Source: RGIG1934 sp045122895 (lineage in GTDB: Bacteria > Bacillota > Clostridia > Lachnospirales > Lachnospiraceae). From it: a DNA stretch of 64,000 bases. This document shows, piece after piece, positions 35,355 to 45,378 of the stretch. The DNA is taken from assembly GCA_045122895.1 (NCBI GenBank), contig JBGVIE010000045.1, positions 1-64,000 of the forward strand, read 5' to 3'. Made by a program: the position numbers and the translations under genes. Each line of letters opens with the position of its first letter. Positions within the stretch are counted from its first letter, which is position 1. A model generated the notes under the pieces. The model was given only the letters and a program-made list of their open reading frames with translations. It was not told where the DNA came from and made no database searches.

Positions 35355-37436
35355 ATGAAGAAACGCAATAAGATAATAATATTCTTAGTGCTTGTCTTGT
35401 GTTTTACGGGTATAAGTGTTAACCTGACATTGGATATATATGCAGAGGATAACGGTACAGTTATAGAGATTCCAAAAAGCGAATTTGACGAGGGATACAG
35501 CGATGCAAAAGTAATTCAGAAATATTTAAATCTTGCAAGAGATAATGCCACAGATGATAATGCATACAGGATAGTAGTACCAGAAGGTACTTATGAGATC
35601 GCATCAGGAATGAGCATATATAGTAATACTCATCTGTGTCTTAATGGAGTTACATTAAAAAGATGTTCTGAATCAATAGGTATGTTTAGAAGTGGAAATA
35701 ATTCAGACATAAACAATGGTTATGATGGATACAAAAATATAACTATCGAAGGTGGTATTCTGGATGCAAATGGCAATGTAAAAGAGTATGCTGACAATAG
35801 TGGAACTCTTATCAGAATTGCACATGCAAAAAACATATTGTTAGACAGGGTTACTTTGCAAAACGGAAACAATCTTCACTATGTAGAGGTAGCAGGTGTT
35901 GATGGTTTTACAATGCAGGACTGCAATATATATGGAAGAGACAGCTTAAGTACAGTTAACACAAAAAACAGATCTATAGAGGCTGTGCAGCTGGATGTTC
36001 TCCACGATGAGAGCAGGATGAAGAATTTTGGCAATTATGATGATACGCCTATGAAGAATGTTCTTATTACAGGCTGTACATTTAAGGATGTACAAAGAGG
36101 TGTGGGGAGTCATTCAATGGTAGTTGGCATCGAATTTGAAAATATCAGAATTACTGATAACAAATTTGAGAATATCTCTAAGACTGCTATTGCGGTAGAA
36201 AATTACAGAAATTGTGATATTTCTAACAATGTTATTATTAATTCGGGAGCCGGAATAGATTTTAAGAATATGCACAGTAATGAGGGGTTAGGTGTTGGAG
36301 ATTCAAAAATATATCTTCCAAATGACACAAAGAAGACATACAAATATAACCCTAATGTTAATACGACAATCAGGAATAACAAAATAACAGTAAAAAAGAC
36401 TAAGTATACAGATGTGCCAACAGCAATAAGAGTATATGGAGAACTTGTTGATGAGACTACAGCTAAGCATGCGGGAATAAAAGCTGGGGATTATTATGTG
36501 GAAAATGTGATTATTTCTAATAATGAGATTTCTGATGAAGCTATAGGTATTAAGTGCGGTAACACAAGAAACAGCGTCATTACAAATAACAAAATAAGAT
36601 ACACTGGAAAAATATCGGCATCAACAAATTACAGTATTAGTTTATATGACAATTCTACTAACAATGAGATAAGTGGAAACGAAATAACAGGTTCAGGAAG
36701 GCATGGTATATATACATCTGCCGGCTGTAGCAAAACAGCAATAAAGAATAACAAAATCACTTCGGTTAACGGAAATGGAATAAGAATGTTTTCATGTGGA
36801 GATAAAAATGTAATTTCGGGTAATACACTTAACATAAGTAGAACAGGAGGAATTGTTCTTGATAACACAAATGCCACGATAACCAATAACAAGCTTAGCA
36901 ATGACAAAGGAAATGGAATTGCAGTACAGAATTCGTCAAAGGCTACCATAAAAGGTAACACTATAACTAAGGCCTCGAGCAGAGGAATCAGTGTGAGCCT
37001 TGGAAGTGGTGCGACTATTGAATCGAATACAATCAGGTCATCGGGGTTATATGGTATAGATATTCAGGATCCAAAGAAAAAAAACAGTACAATTGGTGAA
37101 AATAAAATAACATCAAGCAAAAAATGTGCTATACACATAGCCTCAAAACCATCGGTATCCCTAAAGTCTTATCATCCGATAGTGATGAAAAAGAAATCGG
37201 CTGACAAAAAGGGTGCAAGTCTTTCATTTAATAAGGTAAATGGAGTTAATAAGTATTGCATATATAGAAAAATTGGTTCTGGAGCATGGAAAAGAATCGC
37301 TACAAAATCAACCACAAGTTACGTTGATAAGAATTATAAAAAAGGAAAAAAATATCAATATAAAATAGTAGCTGATGTAAAAGTTAACAAAGTTACAGTG
37401 AAAAACATATCGAGTAATATACTCACTGTAAGGTAA
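35355..37436 (+). CDS. Secreted right-handed beta-helix protein with Fn3-like C-terminus
   Basis: 693 residues. A signal peptide (about 1-31, ending in LDIYAED) is followed by a parallel beta-helix with many short repeats containing ISNN, ITNN, ISGN and IKGN turns (about 110-600). The C-terminal 70 residues are Fn3-like (YCIYRKIGSGAWKRIAT). Proteins with this fold are polysaccharide epimerases, lyases or binding proteins. Catalytic residues cannot be assigned, so an enzyme role is open. It starts 16 bases after the glycerophosphotransferase gene and is likely co-transcribed, implying that it acts outside on the same polymer. A similar Fn3-like tail occurs in the SGNH protein at 45379. Confidence 0.78.
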   Translation: MKKRNKIIIFLVLVLCFTGISVNLTLDIYAEDNGTVIEIPKSEFDEGYSDAKVIQKYLNLARDNATDDNAYRIVVPEGTYEIASGMSIYSNTHLCLNGVTLKRCSESIGMFRSGNNSDINNGYDGYKNITIEGGILDANGNVKEYADNSGTLIRIAHAKNILLDRVTLQNGNNLHYVEVAGVDGFTMQDCNIYGRDSLSTVNTKNRSIEAVQLDVLHDESRMKNFGNYDDTPMKNVLITGCTFKDVQRGVGSHSMVVGIEFENIRITDNKFENISKTAIAVENYRNCDISNNVIINSGAGIDFKNMHSNEGLGVGDSKIYLPNDTKKTYKYNPNVNTTIRNNKITVKKTKYTDVPTAIRVYGELVDETTAKHAGIKAGDYYVENVIISNNEISDEAIGIKCGNTRNSVITNNKIRYTGKISASTNYSISLYDNSTNNEISGNEITGSGRHGIYTSAGCSKTAIKNNKITSVNGNGIRMFSCGDKNVISGNTLNISRTGGIVLDNTNATITNNKLSNDKGNGIAVQNSSKATIKGNTITKASSRGISVSLGSGATIESNTIRSSGLYGIDIQDPKKKNSTIGENKITSSKKCAIHIASKPSVSLKSYHPIVMKKKSADKKGASLSFNKVNGVNKYCIYRKIGSGAWKRIATKSTTSYVDKNYKKGKKYQYKIVADVKVNKVTVKNISSNILTVR

Positions 37437-37459
37437 TGGAATTTGTGAGGAAACAGAAT

Positions 37460-38044
37460 ATGAGTAAAATATATGTAGTAATGGGAAAAAGCTCATCGGG
37501 CAAGGACACAATATATAAGATGCTTCTTGAAGATAAGGAGCTTAAACTTAACACGATAACTGTTTACACTACCAGACCTATGCGCGATGGGGAGGTTGAA
37601 GGCAGAGAATACCATTTTGTGGATGAGAAGAGAATGCTTGAGCTTGAAGCGGCAGGTAAAGTTGTCGAACGCAGGAGCTATAATACTGTACATGGGATAT
37701 GGAATTATTTTACAGTAGATGATGAGCAGATTGATTTGGAAGATAAAGATTATATTTTAATTGGGACCTTGGAGTCTTATGTTAAGATTAGGGATTATTA
37801 TGGTAAAGATGTTGTATCACCTATATATGTAGAAGTTGATGATGGAGACAGACTTATACGTGCTATATCAAGAGAGAAGCAGCAGGACAATCCTAAATAC
37901 GAGGAGATGTGCAGAAGATTTTTAGCAGATGCAAAAGATTTTTCAGAAGACAAAATTAAAGAGTGTGATATAATAAAAAGATATAACAATATTGACCTGA
38001 ATGAATGTGTGGAAATGATTAAAAAAGAGTTGAAGAATGAGTAA
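37460..38044 (+). CDS. Guanylate kinase-like nucleotide kinase
   Basis: A 194-residue P-loop protein (GKSSSGKD, G9-K15) with YTTRPMRDGEVEGREYHFV, the GMP-binding signature of guanylate kinases. The lid segment reads SYNTVHGIWNYFTV rather than the usual V-x-G-x-x-YGT. This variant resembles guanylate kinases found in yaa-type clusters of Clostridia, where a nucleotide kinase sits between the decarboxylase and yaaR/holB genes, so it may be the cluster's own kinase displaced by the insertion. ATG 37460 is six bases after GAGGAAA; the in-frame ATG 37436 is less likely. A separate housekeeping gmk is expected elsewhere. Confidence 0.82.
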   Translation: MSKIYVVMGKSSSGKDTIYKMLLEDKELKLNTITVYTTRPMRDGEVEGREYHFVDEKRMLELEAAGKVVERRSYNTVHGIWNYFTVDDEQIDLEDKDYILIGTLESYVKIRDYYGKDVVSPIYVEVDDGDRLIRAISREKQQDNPKYEEMCRRFLADAKDFSEDKIKECDIIKRYNNIDLNECVEMIKKELKNE

Positions 38045-38056
38045 AAGGAGAAAACA

Positions 38057-39580
38057 ATGCGTAGAAGTATTTTGGAGTTTTTAGAGGAATCAACAGCTAA
38101 ATATGGTGACAAGATTGTGTTTGGTGATCAGGACAATGTTGTGACTTACAATGAATTAAGCAGGCTTGCCAGAACAATAGGAACGAATATAACTGATGTG
38201 ATCGGGGATACACGCAGAAGACCTATAGTAGTATTTATAGATAGAAATATTGAGAGTCTGATTTCTTTTATGGGTGTTGTGTATAGTGGGAATTTCTATG
38301 TACCGGTAGATAAGCTTATGCCAACCGCAAGAATAGAGAGTATGTTTAATACACTCAATCCTGTTGGAGTAATTATGACAGCAGATGAGAATGCTATTCT
38401 CGATGAAATAAAATATGAGGGACCAAGATTCTCATATGAAGAGGTTATAAATGGTTCGATAGATGATGAAAGAATTGAATCGATTAGAAAACAGATGCTT
38501 AGTACAGATCCTTTGTACGCAATATTTACATCAGGCTCTACAGGAGTTCCAAAGGGAGTTCTTGTGGGAAATGGCTCGGTTATAGATTTAGTTGACTGTT
38601 TTGCTGACGAGTTTGATTTTGACGATACAAGAGTCTTTGGCAATCAGGCTCCGTTTGATTTTGACGTATCGGTTAAGGATATATATTCTACACTTAGAAA
38701 TGGAGCAACCATGTACATTGTGCCAAAGGTACTTTTTGTTGCACCGGGAAAGCTTATATCTTATCTCGATGAGCATAAGATAAATACAATTATCTGGGCT
38801 GCGTCAGCACTTAGAATAATGGAGAATCTTAAAGCATTTAAGAAGCAGTTACCATCATATTTAAGAACTGTAATGTTTTCTGGTGAGATAATGTCTAACA
38901 AGGTACTTAATTATTGGAGAACAAATCTTCCGGATGTATCATATGTTAACCTCTATGGGCCGACAGAGATTACATGTAACTGTACTTTCTACAAGGTGGA
39001 CAGACCATATGCTGATGATGAGACTTTACCAATAGGTGTAAGTTTTATTAACACAAAGATATTATTGTTGAATGAGGAAGATAGGGAAGCTAAGGCTGGA
39101 GAAATCGGTGAGATTTGTGTATTAGGTCATTCGTTAGCATTAGGATATTACAATAATCCGGAGAAAACAGAAGAAGCTTTCTGCCAGAATCCGCTTAATA
39201 CAGCATATCCTGAGAAGATATACAGAACAGGTGACCTTGGATATTATAACGATGAAGGACTTCTTATGTTTGTGTCGAGAAAAGATTACCAGGTAAAACA
39301 TATGGGACACAGAATTGAACTTGGAGAAATCGAAACTGTAGCGAATGCATTACCATATGTAGATGCAGCCGTTATGGTTTATGATGATAAGAAAGAGAAA
39401 ATAGTAATGTTTTATCAGTCAGAGACAGAATGTGATAAACAGGTATTAACAGATATGGGAGAAAAGCTTCCGAAGTATATGTTCCCTAATCGCCTTGTTC
39501 ATTTTGACAAGCTGCCTGTAAACAAAAATGGTAAGATTGACAGAGTTTTATTGAAAAAGGAATATATAGAAAATGTATAA
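38057..39580 (+). CDS. Adenylate-forming ligase (DltA / NRPS adenylation-like)
   Basis: A 507-residue ANL-superfamily enzyme. The A3 motif FTSGSTGVPKGV is at F157-V168, the A5 motif LYGPTEIT is present, A7 is YRTGDLG, A8 is HRIELGEIE and the A10 lysine is at about 493 (NKNGKIDR). It would activate a carboxylic or amino acid with ATP and load it on the ACP encoded at 40406. It resembles DltA, which activates D-alanine, but the pocket residues were not read and the substrate is open. It starts 12 bases after the kinase gene with AAAAGGAG. Confidence 0.82.
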   Translation: MRRSILEFLEESTAKYGDKIVFGDQDNVVTYNELSRLARTIGTNITDVIGDTRRRPIVVFIDRNIESLISFMGVVYSGNFYVPVDKLMPTARIESMFNTLNPVGVIMTADENAILDEIKYEGPRFSYEEVINGSIDDERIESIRKQMLSTDPLYAIFTSGSTGVPKGVLVGNGSVIDLVDCFADEFDFDDTRVFGNQAPFDFDVSVKDIYSTLRNGATMYIVPKVLFVAPGKLISYLDEHKINTIIWAASALRIMENLKAFKKQLPSYLRTVMFSGEIMSNKVLNYWRTNLPDVSYVNLYGPTEITCNCTFYKVDRPYADDETLPIGVSFINTKILLLNEEDREAKAGEIGEICVLGHSLALGYYNNPEKTEEAFCQNPLNTAYPEKIYRTGDLGYYNDEGLLMFVSRKDYQVKHMGHRIELGEIETVANALPYVDAAVMVYDDKKEKIVMFYQSETECDKQVLTDMGEKLPKYMFPNRLVHFDKLPVNKNGKIDRVLLKKEYIENV

Positions 39581-40388
39581 AGTAGAATCGTTTGATATGT
39601 ATAAAGAGCTTAAAGCCGCTCAAAAAGGAGGGGCGGGAAAGCTTATAAATAATATTTATTTTATGCCGAATGAGATAAAAAGGCTTATAGAATTAAACAA
39701 ACTGTACTATGAATCCAGAGAAGACGGACTTTATTTTTATGTTGACGAGACAGATTATCTTCGTTTATATTATATTAAGAGTTGTGAGAAAGAATTACAG
39801 CAGTTTGCAGATGATAAAACGTTGGTGCTCGATTTTGTGTTCAAAGAGAATCAGCAGGAATTCATTAAGAGTCAAACTGATGAATGGCTAAAGAATGGCT
39901 TCAAAAAATATAAGCGATATGTTCGAATGAAGAAAAGCCTGAGTGAAATAGTGACAGGTAAAACCAATGAGAAATATAAGATTGAAGTTGCAGGGCACAG
40001 CCAGGCTGAGGCTATAATAGAGTTGTGGAGAGAAAGCCTTGATATATTGAGTACTTCATTACCAAGTGTATCAGAGATGTATGAGATGATAGATGATGGT
40101 AATGTTTACTGCATAGATGACAATGGGAATTTGGTGGCAGCGGTGTTTATGAACATCACAGGGAAAACATCTGTTACATTATCCCATTTGTCAGTCAGCT
40201 CCAAATATAGAAAACAGGGCATTGCCAGTGTTTTGGTAGATGGAGCACTTAACCGGATGGTAAACCAGGGAATAGAGAATTGTATATTATGGGTGGATGA
40301 AAAAAACACACCGGCATATAATATGTATGTGAAATACGAATTTATTCCGGATGGTTTAATTTCAGATCAATATCTGAACAAAATATAA
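39573..40388 (+). CDS. GNAT family N-acyltransferase
   Basis: A 271-residue protein whose C-terminal half (about 150-270) is a GNAT domain. It has LSHLSVSSKYRKQGIASVLVDGAL, holding the acetyl-CoA pyrophosphate loop Q/R-x-x-G-x-A, and NTPAYNMYVKYEF near the end. The N-terminal half is unassigned and mixed alpha/beta. Overlap with the adenylation gene (eight bases) shows tight linkage. It may acetylate or otherwise modify the activated acid, the carrier-bound intermediate or a sugar; the substrate is unknown. Confidence 0.77.
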   Translation: MYKVESFDMYKELKAAQKGGAGKLINNIYFMPNEIKRLIELNKLYYESREDGLYFYVDETDYLRLYYIKSCEKELQQFADDKTLVLDFVFKENQQEFIKSQTDEWLKNGFKKYKRYVRMKKSLSEIVTGKTNEKYKIEVAGHSQAEAIIELWRESLDILSTSLPSVSEMYEMIDDGNVYCIDDNGNLVAAVFMNITGKTSVTLSHLSVSSKYRKQGIASVLVDGALNRMVNQGIENCILWVDEKNTPAYNMYVKYEFIPDGLISDQYLNKI

Positions 40389-40405
40389 TATGGAGGTAAC
40401 AAAAC

Positions 40406-40636
40406 ATGAAAGAAAAATTAATGGAGATTCTACAGGAATTAAGACCAGAGGTGGATTTTGAAAGTGAAAAGGAATTGATTGATGGTGGAGTACTTGACTC
40501 ATTTGACATCGTTACATTAGTGGCACAGTTAAATGAAGAATTTGACATCGAAATCAATGTTGAAGACTTAATGCCTGAAAACTTTAATTCAGTTGAGGCT
40601 ATGCTTGAACTTATTGAAAAACTTCAGGAAGAATAA
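40406..40636 (+). CDS. Acyl carrier protein (DltC-like)
   Basis: A 76-residue carrier domain with the phosphopantetheine serine S32 in GGVLDSFDIV. It is acidic and helical, the usual size of DltC and other ACPs. It would carry the acid activated by one of the two ligases to the membrane acyltransferase. Its place between the GNAT and the transporter, with ATGGAGG upstream, ties it to this pathway. A housekeeping ACP would normally lie with fatty acid genes, so this is a dedicated carrier. Confidence 0.9.
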   Translation: MKEKLMEILQELRPEVDFESEKELIDGGVLDSFDIVTLVAQLNEEFDIEINVEDLMPENFNSVEAMLELIEKLQEE

Positions 40637-40661
40637 GAGGATATATTTTATGAATTCAATG

Positions 40662-40700
40662 AGCTTTCCGATGGCTTTGTCGCTGGAAAGCTTGTTGTTA
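40662..40700 (+). terminator. Possible weak terminator or processing hairpin
   Basis: AGCTTTCC (40662-40669) pairs perfectly with GGAAAGCT (40685-40692), followed by TTGTTGTTATG, a weak T-rich tail. An 18-codon frame starting at 40650 overlaps it but has no support. It could reduce transcription between the ACP and transporter genes. Confidence 0.45.
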
Positions 40701-40761
40701 TGTTAAGGTCAGCAAATGCTTTATACTTGAAATTTGATTATTATACAGGATGAAGGGATAA

Positions 40762-42189
40762 GTGTTTACAGTGAACAAAAAAAGATTGATCAATTTGATA
40801 ATGGGGCCTGCATTATTAGTTCTATTTATTTTTATTTTGCCGTCCTCAGTATTTGATGCATTTTCGAGTAGAGCCGCTATAGGTACAGTTGCCTGGATGG
40901 CATATTGGTGGGTGACAGGTCCGGTGGATTATGCGGTTACTGCATTCCTGCCAATTGCGTTGAATGCTTTGCTACAGATTACTGATATGACTGCGGTGAT
41001 CTCTAACTATGCTTCGGAGACGATAATGCTTCTTCTGGGAGCTTCTATTTTAACGGTATCATGGGAAAAGACCGGATTGGACAAGCGAATTGCAGCTGTG
41101 TTTTTAAAACTTGTTGGAAGTAATTTCAGAACACAGTTGATTTTTTGGTTTATGCTTTCTATGGCATTGTCTGCTGTACTGCCTAATGCGGTTGTATGCG
41201 CTACTGTGACTCCGATTGCAGTTTCTATGCTTAATTACATTGGTGAAAAAGATATTGCCAACAGCAAAATTGGTTCAAAGCTTTTACTTACGATTGCTTA
41301 TGCTGCAGGATTAGGTGGTTTGGCATCTCCTCTGGGAGGAGCGATGAACCTGGTAACGGTTGACTATTTACAGCAGCTTACGGGTGAAGAGTATATGTAT
41401 ATTTCCTGGGTTGTGCGCTTTCTGCCAATTATGATTGTTCTTGCAATTAGTAATATTCTTTTTATGCTTCGCGATGTCAAAAAGGGTGAGTCACTTGGAG
41501 GATCAAAAGAGTATTTTGTTGAACAATATAAGAGTATGCCTAAAATGAATCTGGAGGAGAAGATATCCCTTCTTCTGTTTGTAATTGCCACTGTGCTTTC
41601 ATTTACCAGACAGTTTTATCAGGAATTACTTCCGGGACTTAAGCCGGCATATGTGTTTATTATTTGCGCTATATGCTCTTTCTTAATCACAGATAAGGAT
41701 GGAGAGCGATTGATGGTCTGGAAGTCAGTACAGACAAAGATTATATGGGAGCTGATTTACATATTTGCCGGTGGCCTTGCAGCCGGAACATTGATTAAAG
41801 GCTCTGGTGCAGCGGATGCAATTGGAAAGATGGTAGGGGAAATGAATCTTACCGGTGGAGTAGCTACTGTATTTGTTATCATTACACTTACACTTCTTCT
41901 GTCTGATGTAACTTCAAATACAGCTACAGCAGCAGTCGCAATACCGGTGGTTATTTCTGTAATCCAGGGTATTGGAGAAAATCCGATTCCGTATGTGTAT
42001 ATTGCATCAGTAGGTGTAAATCTGTCGTATATGCTGCCAACATCAATAAGAGCAATACCGGTTGGATATGGACTTAAGCCGAAGTATATGTTGAAAGAGG
42101 GATGGAAAATGACTATCATTGTTATTGCATTAATGACAGTTGTTTGTGCTCTGATGCTGAAATACTGGGCGGCTTTTAGGACTGTATAG
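40762..42189 (+). CDS. DASS/SLC13 family anion (dicarboxylate-type) transporter
   Basis: A 475-residue polytopic membrane protein. In VcINDY-type transporters two SNT motifs bind sodium and substrate. The second is present here (TSNTATAAVAIPV near 390-400), but the first position reads VLPNAVVCATVTP (about 145-155) without SNT. Family substrates are succinate, malate, citrate, sulfate and others. Inside this pathway it may import the acid that the ligases activate, or export a product; this is inference. The start is GTG 40762 (GAAGGGA three bases away) or GTG 40771 (12 bases). Confidence 0.78.
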   Translation: MFTVNKKRLINLIMGPALLVLFIFILPSSVFDAFSSRAAIGTVAWMAYWWVTGPVDYAVTAFLPIALNALLQITDMTAVISNYASETIMLLLGASILTVSWEKTGLDKRIAAVFLKLVGSNFRTQLIFWFMLSMALSAVLPNAVVCATVTPIAVSMLNYIGEKDIANSKIGSKLLLTIAYAAGLGGLASPLGGAMNLVTVDYLQQLTGEEYMYISWVVRFLPIMIVLAISNILFMLRDVKKGESLGGSKEYFVEQYKSMPKMNLEEKISLLLFVIATVLSFTRQFYQELLPGLKPAYVFIICAICSFLITDKDGERLMVWKSVQTKIIWELIYIFAGGLAAGTLIKGSGAADAIGKMVGEMNLTGGVATVFVIITLTLLLSDVTSNTATAAVAIPVVISVIQGIGENPIPYVYIASVGVNLSYMLPTSIRAIPVGYGLKPKYMLKEGWKMTIIVIALMTVVCALMLKYWAAFRTV

Positions 42190-42267
42190 GGGCTTTTGAC
42201 GAGTATATATAAATTATGAGCAAAAGGATGAACAGTATATGAGTAACGTATATAAGGAGGAAAAAGG

Positions 42268-43728
42268 ATGGTACAGTCAATTGTAGAAGCAATAGCACTA
42301 CATGCACAGGAGAATCCTGATAAGTTCTGTCTGGCAGATGGACGCAAAGAGTTAACCTATCGTGGATATTGGGAATGTATTTTGGGTTATGCAAAACATT
42401 TGCAGGAGCTTGGCGTTGAAAAAGGTGACTGTGTAGTTGTGCGAAACGCCCAGAATATAGAAACGCTGACTACAGGTCTTGCAATTCAGTTGTTAGGTGC
42501 TGTTTTTGTACCGATGGAGAAGAATGTGGCGGACAACCGTATTCAGGAAATTGCAGAAGCGGTAAATGCAAAATGCTATATTGCAGATAAAGAATTGGAG
42601 CTTTTCTGCCCTTATGATAACATGAAAGAAGTGTTGTCCTATCGTGACGAAAATGCAGATTATACTTTTTTTGTATTTCCAGAGCCTATGGATATGGCAG
42701 AGATTTTGTTTACTACAGGAACTACAGGTGTATCAAAGGGTATAGAACTGTTACACAAGAATGTGATTGCAGTTGCAGAAAATGTGATTGATGGTGTAGA
42801 GATGGAGGCTGACAATGTTGAATTAATTCCGGTTCCAATCAGTCATTCACATGGACTTCGCCGTTATTATGCCAATATGTTAAAAGGTGGCGCAGTGGTT
42901 ATTTTGGGAAGCATTGTATTTATTAAGGTTGTCCTGAATTGTATTGAAAAGTATAAGGTTACTGCTATAGATTTAGTGCCGGCGGCGCTGACTTCACTAC
43001 TGAAATTGAGTGATGGAAAACTGGCAGATTTTAAGGATCAGATTCGTTATGTACAATTGGGTTCTGCGCCTATACCGGAAACGGATAAGGAGGAGTTGCG
43101 TCAGTTACTGCCAAAGTCAAGGTTGTACAATTTCTATGGAACTACAGAATCCGGATGCTCATGTATCCTGGATTTTAATGCCATGAAGGATAAGAAGAAT
43201 TGTATTGGAAGACCTACATGCCATGCTACATTTAAGTTTATGGACGAAAACGGTGAGCCGATGGAAGCAACGAAGGATAACCCCGGACTTTTAGCTTGTG
43301 CAGGCGATATGAATATGGTTGGCTATTATAAAGCGGATGCTCTGAATAGGGAGACTATTAAAAATGGATATATTCAGACACAGGATTTAGCATATATGGG
43401 AGAAGACGGACTGATTTATATGCTGGGACGTCAAGGCGATGTCATCGAGACGGGGGGAAATAAGGTATCCCCGGTGGAGATTGAAGAAGTTGCCATAAAA
43501 TGTGAGGGCGTGGAAGACTGTGCATGTGTACCTGTAGATTGTCCTATTCTTGGCAAGAAACCGAAGCTTTATGTCGTAATGGAAAAGGGACACTCCTTTG
43601 ATTATGTCACTATCTACCAATACCTGGCGGAGAGATTGGAGCAGTATAAAGTTCCTAAGGTGATTGAGGAGATAGATGCCATCCCACGTACCTATAACGG
43701 AAAGATTCAAAGAAATAAATTAATATAG
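42268..43728 (+). CDS. Second adenylate-forming ligase (acyl-CoA synthetase-like)
   Basis: A 486-residue ANL-family enzyme distinct from the one at 38057. It has FTTGTTGVSKGIEL, FYGTTESG, GRQGDVIETGGNKVSPVEIE and a terminal NGKIQRNKL lysine motif. The absence of clear amino-acid-pocket features and the VIETGG-style hinge favour an acyl-CoA/acyl-ACP synthetase over an NRPS domain. It may load a second acid onto the ACP, or transfer to CoA. AAGGAGGAAAAAGG precedes ATG 42268. Confidence 0.8.
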   Translation: MVQSIVEAIALHAQENPDKFCLADGRKELTYRGYWECILGYAKHLQELGVEKGDCVVVRNAQNIETLTTGLAIQLLGAVFVPMEKNVADNRIQEIAEAVNAKCYIADKELELFCPYDNMKEVLSYRDENADYTFFVFPEPMDMAEILFTTGTTGVSKGIELLHKNVIAVAENVIDGVEMEADNVELIPVPISHSHGLRRYYANMLKGGAVVILGSIVFIKVVLNCIEKYKVTAIDLVPAALTSLLKLSDGKLADFKDQIRYVQLGSAPIPETDKEELRQLLPKSRLYNFYGTTESGCSCILDFNAMKDKKNCIGRPTCHATFKFMDENGEPMEATKDNPGLLACAGDMNMVGYYKADALNRETIKNGYIQTQDLAYMGEDGLIYMLGRQGDVIETGGNKVSPVEIEEVAIKCEGVEDCACVPVDCPILGKKPKLYVVMEKGHSFDYVTIYQYLAERLEQYKVPKVIEEIDAIPRTYNGKIQRNKLI

Positions 43729-43767
43729 ATAATAACTAATAATATTTTACGAATGTAGAGGTAAGTA

Positions 43768-45366
43768 ATGAATTTTGTATCAATTGATTTTATTGTATTT
43801 ATATTAGGATTATTCCTGATATATTTTGTTGTTCCGAAGAAAATCCAGTGGATAGTACTGTTAATTGGAAGCTACACGTTTTTCTACCTGACTAGTGCTA
43901 AGCTGATTGTGTTTGCAATAATAACTTCAATGGTATCGTTTATATCCGGTATTGTATTAAACAGGATAAATCATGTAACGACTGAATATCTTGCAGCTAA
44001 CAAGAAGGATATGTCCAAAGATGAGAAGAAGTTATATAAGAAGCGCCAGGCCAGAAAGAAGAAGTGGATAGTTGCGTTTGCGGTAATAATCAATCTTGGT
44101 ATTTTAGTTGTTTTGAAATATGGTGCTTTTATAGGTGGAAATCTCAACTCGGTTCTGGAAATTTTTGGTTTACACATTAATGTACCGAATTTAAATTATC
44201 TTCTGCCTATTGGTATTTCTTTCTACACACTGCAGTCCATTGGTTATGTGGTGGATATGTACAGAAATAAATACGAGGCAGATAAGAACTTTTTTAAGTT
44301 CTCACTGTTTATGACATATTTTCCACAGATTATACAGGGACCTATTGCAAGATACGACCAGTTGGCGAAGCAGCTCTATGAAGGACACAGCTTTGATTAC
44401 AGTAGAGTTACACAGGGAGCACAGCTTATATTATGGGGCTTTATGAAGAAGCTTCTGGTGGCTGACAGGCTGTCCATAATGGTAAATGAAATATTTAATA
44501 ATTACACTGAGTATGAGGGAATAATATATCTTATCGCCGGAATCGCCTACGGAATGCAGGTGTACTGTGATTTCTCGGGAGGAATGGATATTGCCAGAGG
44601 TGTATCACAGATATTTGGCATTGAATTAAGTCTCAACTTTGAGAGACCTTATTTTGCAAAGTCTATATCTGAATTCTGGAGAAGATGGCATATTTCTCTG
44701 GGTAGCTGGATGAGGGACTATATATTCTATCCATTATCATTGTCAAAATTTTTCGGTACGCTATCTAAGTTTACCAGAAAGATTCTCGGTAATTATATAG
44801 GTAAGAAGCTGCCGACATTCCTGTCTATGTTTATTGTATTCCTTTTAGTAGGTGTATGGCATGGTTCGAGCTGGAAATATGTGATATATGGACTATGGAA
44901 TGGAATAATAATAGTTACCAGCATATTGTTGGATCCTTATTATGATAAATGGTTAAAGAAGCTTAATATTAAGACGGATTGTTTCAGCTGGGGCTTCTTC
45001 CAGATGCTTAGAACATTCTTCTTATGCAGCCTTGGAAGATTATTTCCAAGAGCAGGCTCATGTACTATAGCTATTGATATGTTTACGGGGATTTTCAAGA
45101 AGTTTAATCCATGGGTATTATTCGATGGAACCATATTTAGCCTTGGATTAGATTTGAGTGATTTTGTTATTCTTGGTATTATGGTGATTATTCTTCTGGC
45201 TGTAGGAATTTTGCAGGAGAGAGGAATGCATATCAGAGAGACAATAGCACAGCAGAATCTCTATTTCAGGTGGGTTGTGTATCTGGGAGCTATTGCTTTT
45301 CTGGTAGTATATGGCGTATACGGTCCTGGATATTCAGCAACAGAATTTATTTACAAGCAGTTTTAG
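43768..45366 (+). CDS. MBOAT family O-acyltransferase (DltB-like)
   Basis: A 532-residue polytopic membrane enzyme. QIIQGPIARYDQL, FWRRWHISLGSWMRDYI and the conserved histidine H365 (LVGVWHGSSWKYVIYGLWNG) define the family. DltB-type members take an acyl or alanyl group from a carrier protein inside the membrane and pass it outward, often with an extracytoplasmic SGNH or DltD partner, which here follows after 12 bases. It is complete, unlike the MBOAT gene at 30008. Confidence 0.86.
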   Translation: MNFVSIDFIVFILGLFLIYFVVPKKIQWIVLLIGSYTFFYLTSAKLIVFAIITSMVSFISGIVLNRINHVTTEYLAANKKDMSKDEKKLYKKRQARKKKWIVAFAVIINLGILVVLKYGAFIGGNLNSVLEIFGLHINVPNLNYLLPIGISFYTLQSIGYVVDMYRNKYEADKNFFKFSLFMTYFPQIIQGPIARYDQLAKQLYEGHSFDYSRVTQGAQLILWGFMKKLLVADRLSIMVNEIFNNYTEYEGIIYLIAGIAYGMQVYCDFSGGMDIARGVSQIFGIELSLNFERPYFAKSISEFWRRWHISLGSWMRDYIFYPLSLSKFFGTLSKFTRKILGNYIGKKLPTFLSMFIVFLLVGVWHGSSWKYVIYGLWNGIIIVTSILLDPYYDKWLKKLNIKTDCFSWGFFQMLRTFFLCSLGRLFPRAGSCTIAIDMFTGIFKKFNPWVLFDGTIFSLGLDLSDFVILGIMVIILLAVGILQERGMHIRETIAQQNLYFRWVVYLGAIAFLVVYGVYGPGYSATEFIYKQF

Positions 45367-45378
45367 GAGGGCATTGAG

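Noticed and set aside
40650..40706. An 18-codon frame between the ACP and transporter genes
   Set aside because: It overlaps a perfect hairpin and shows no protein features.
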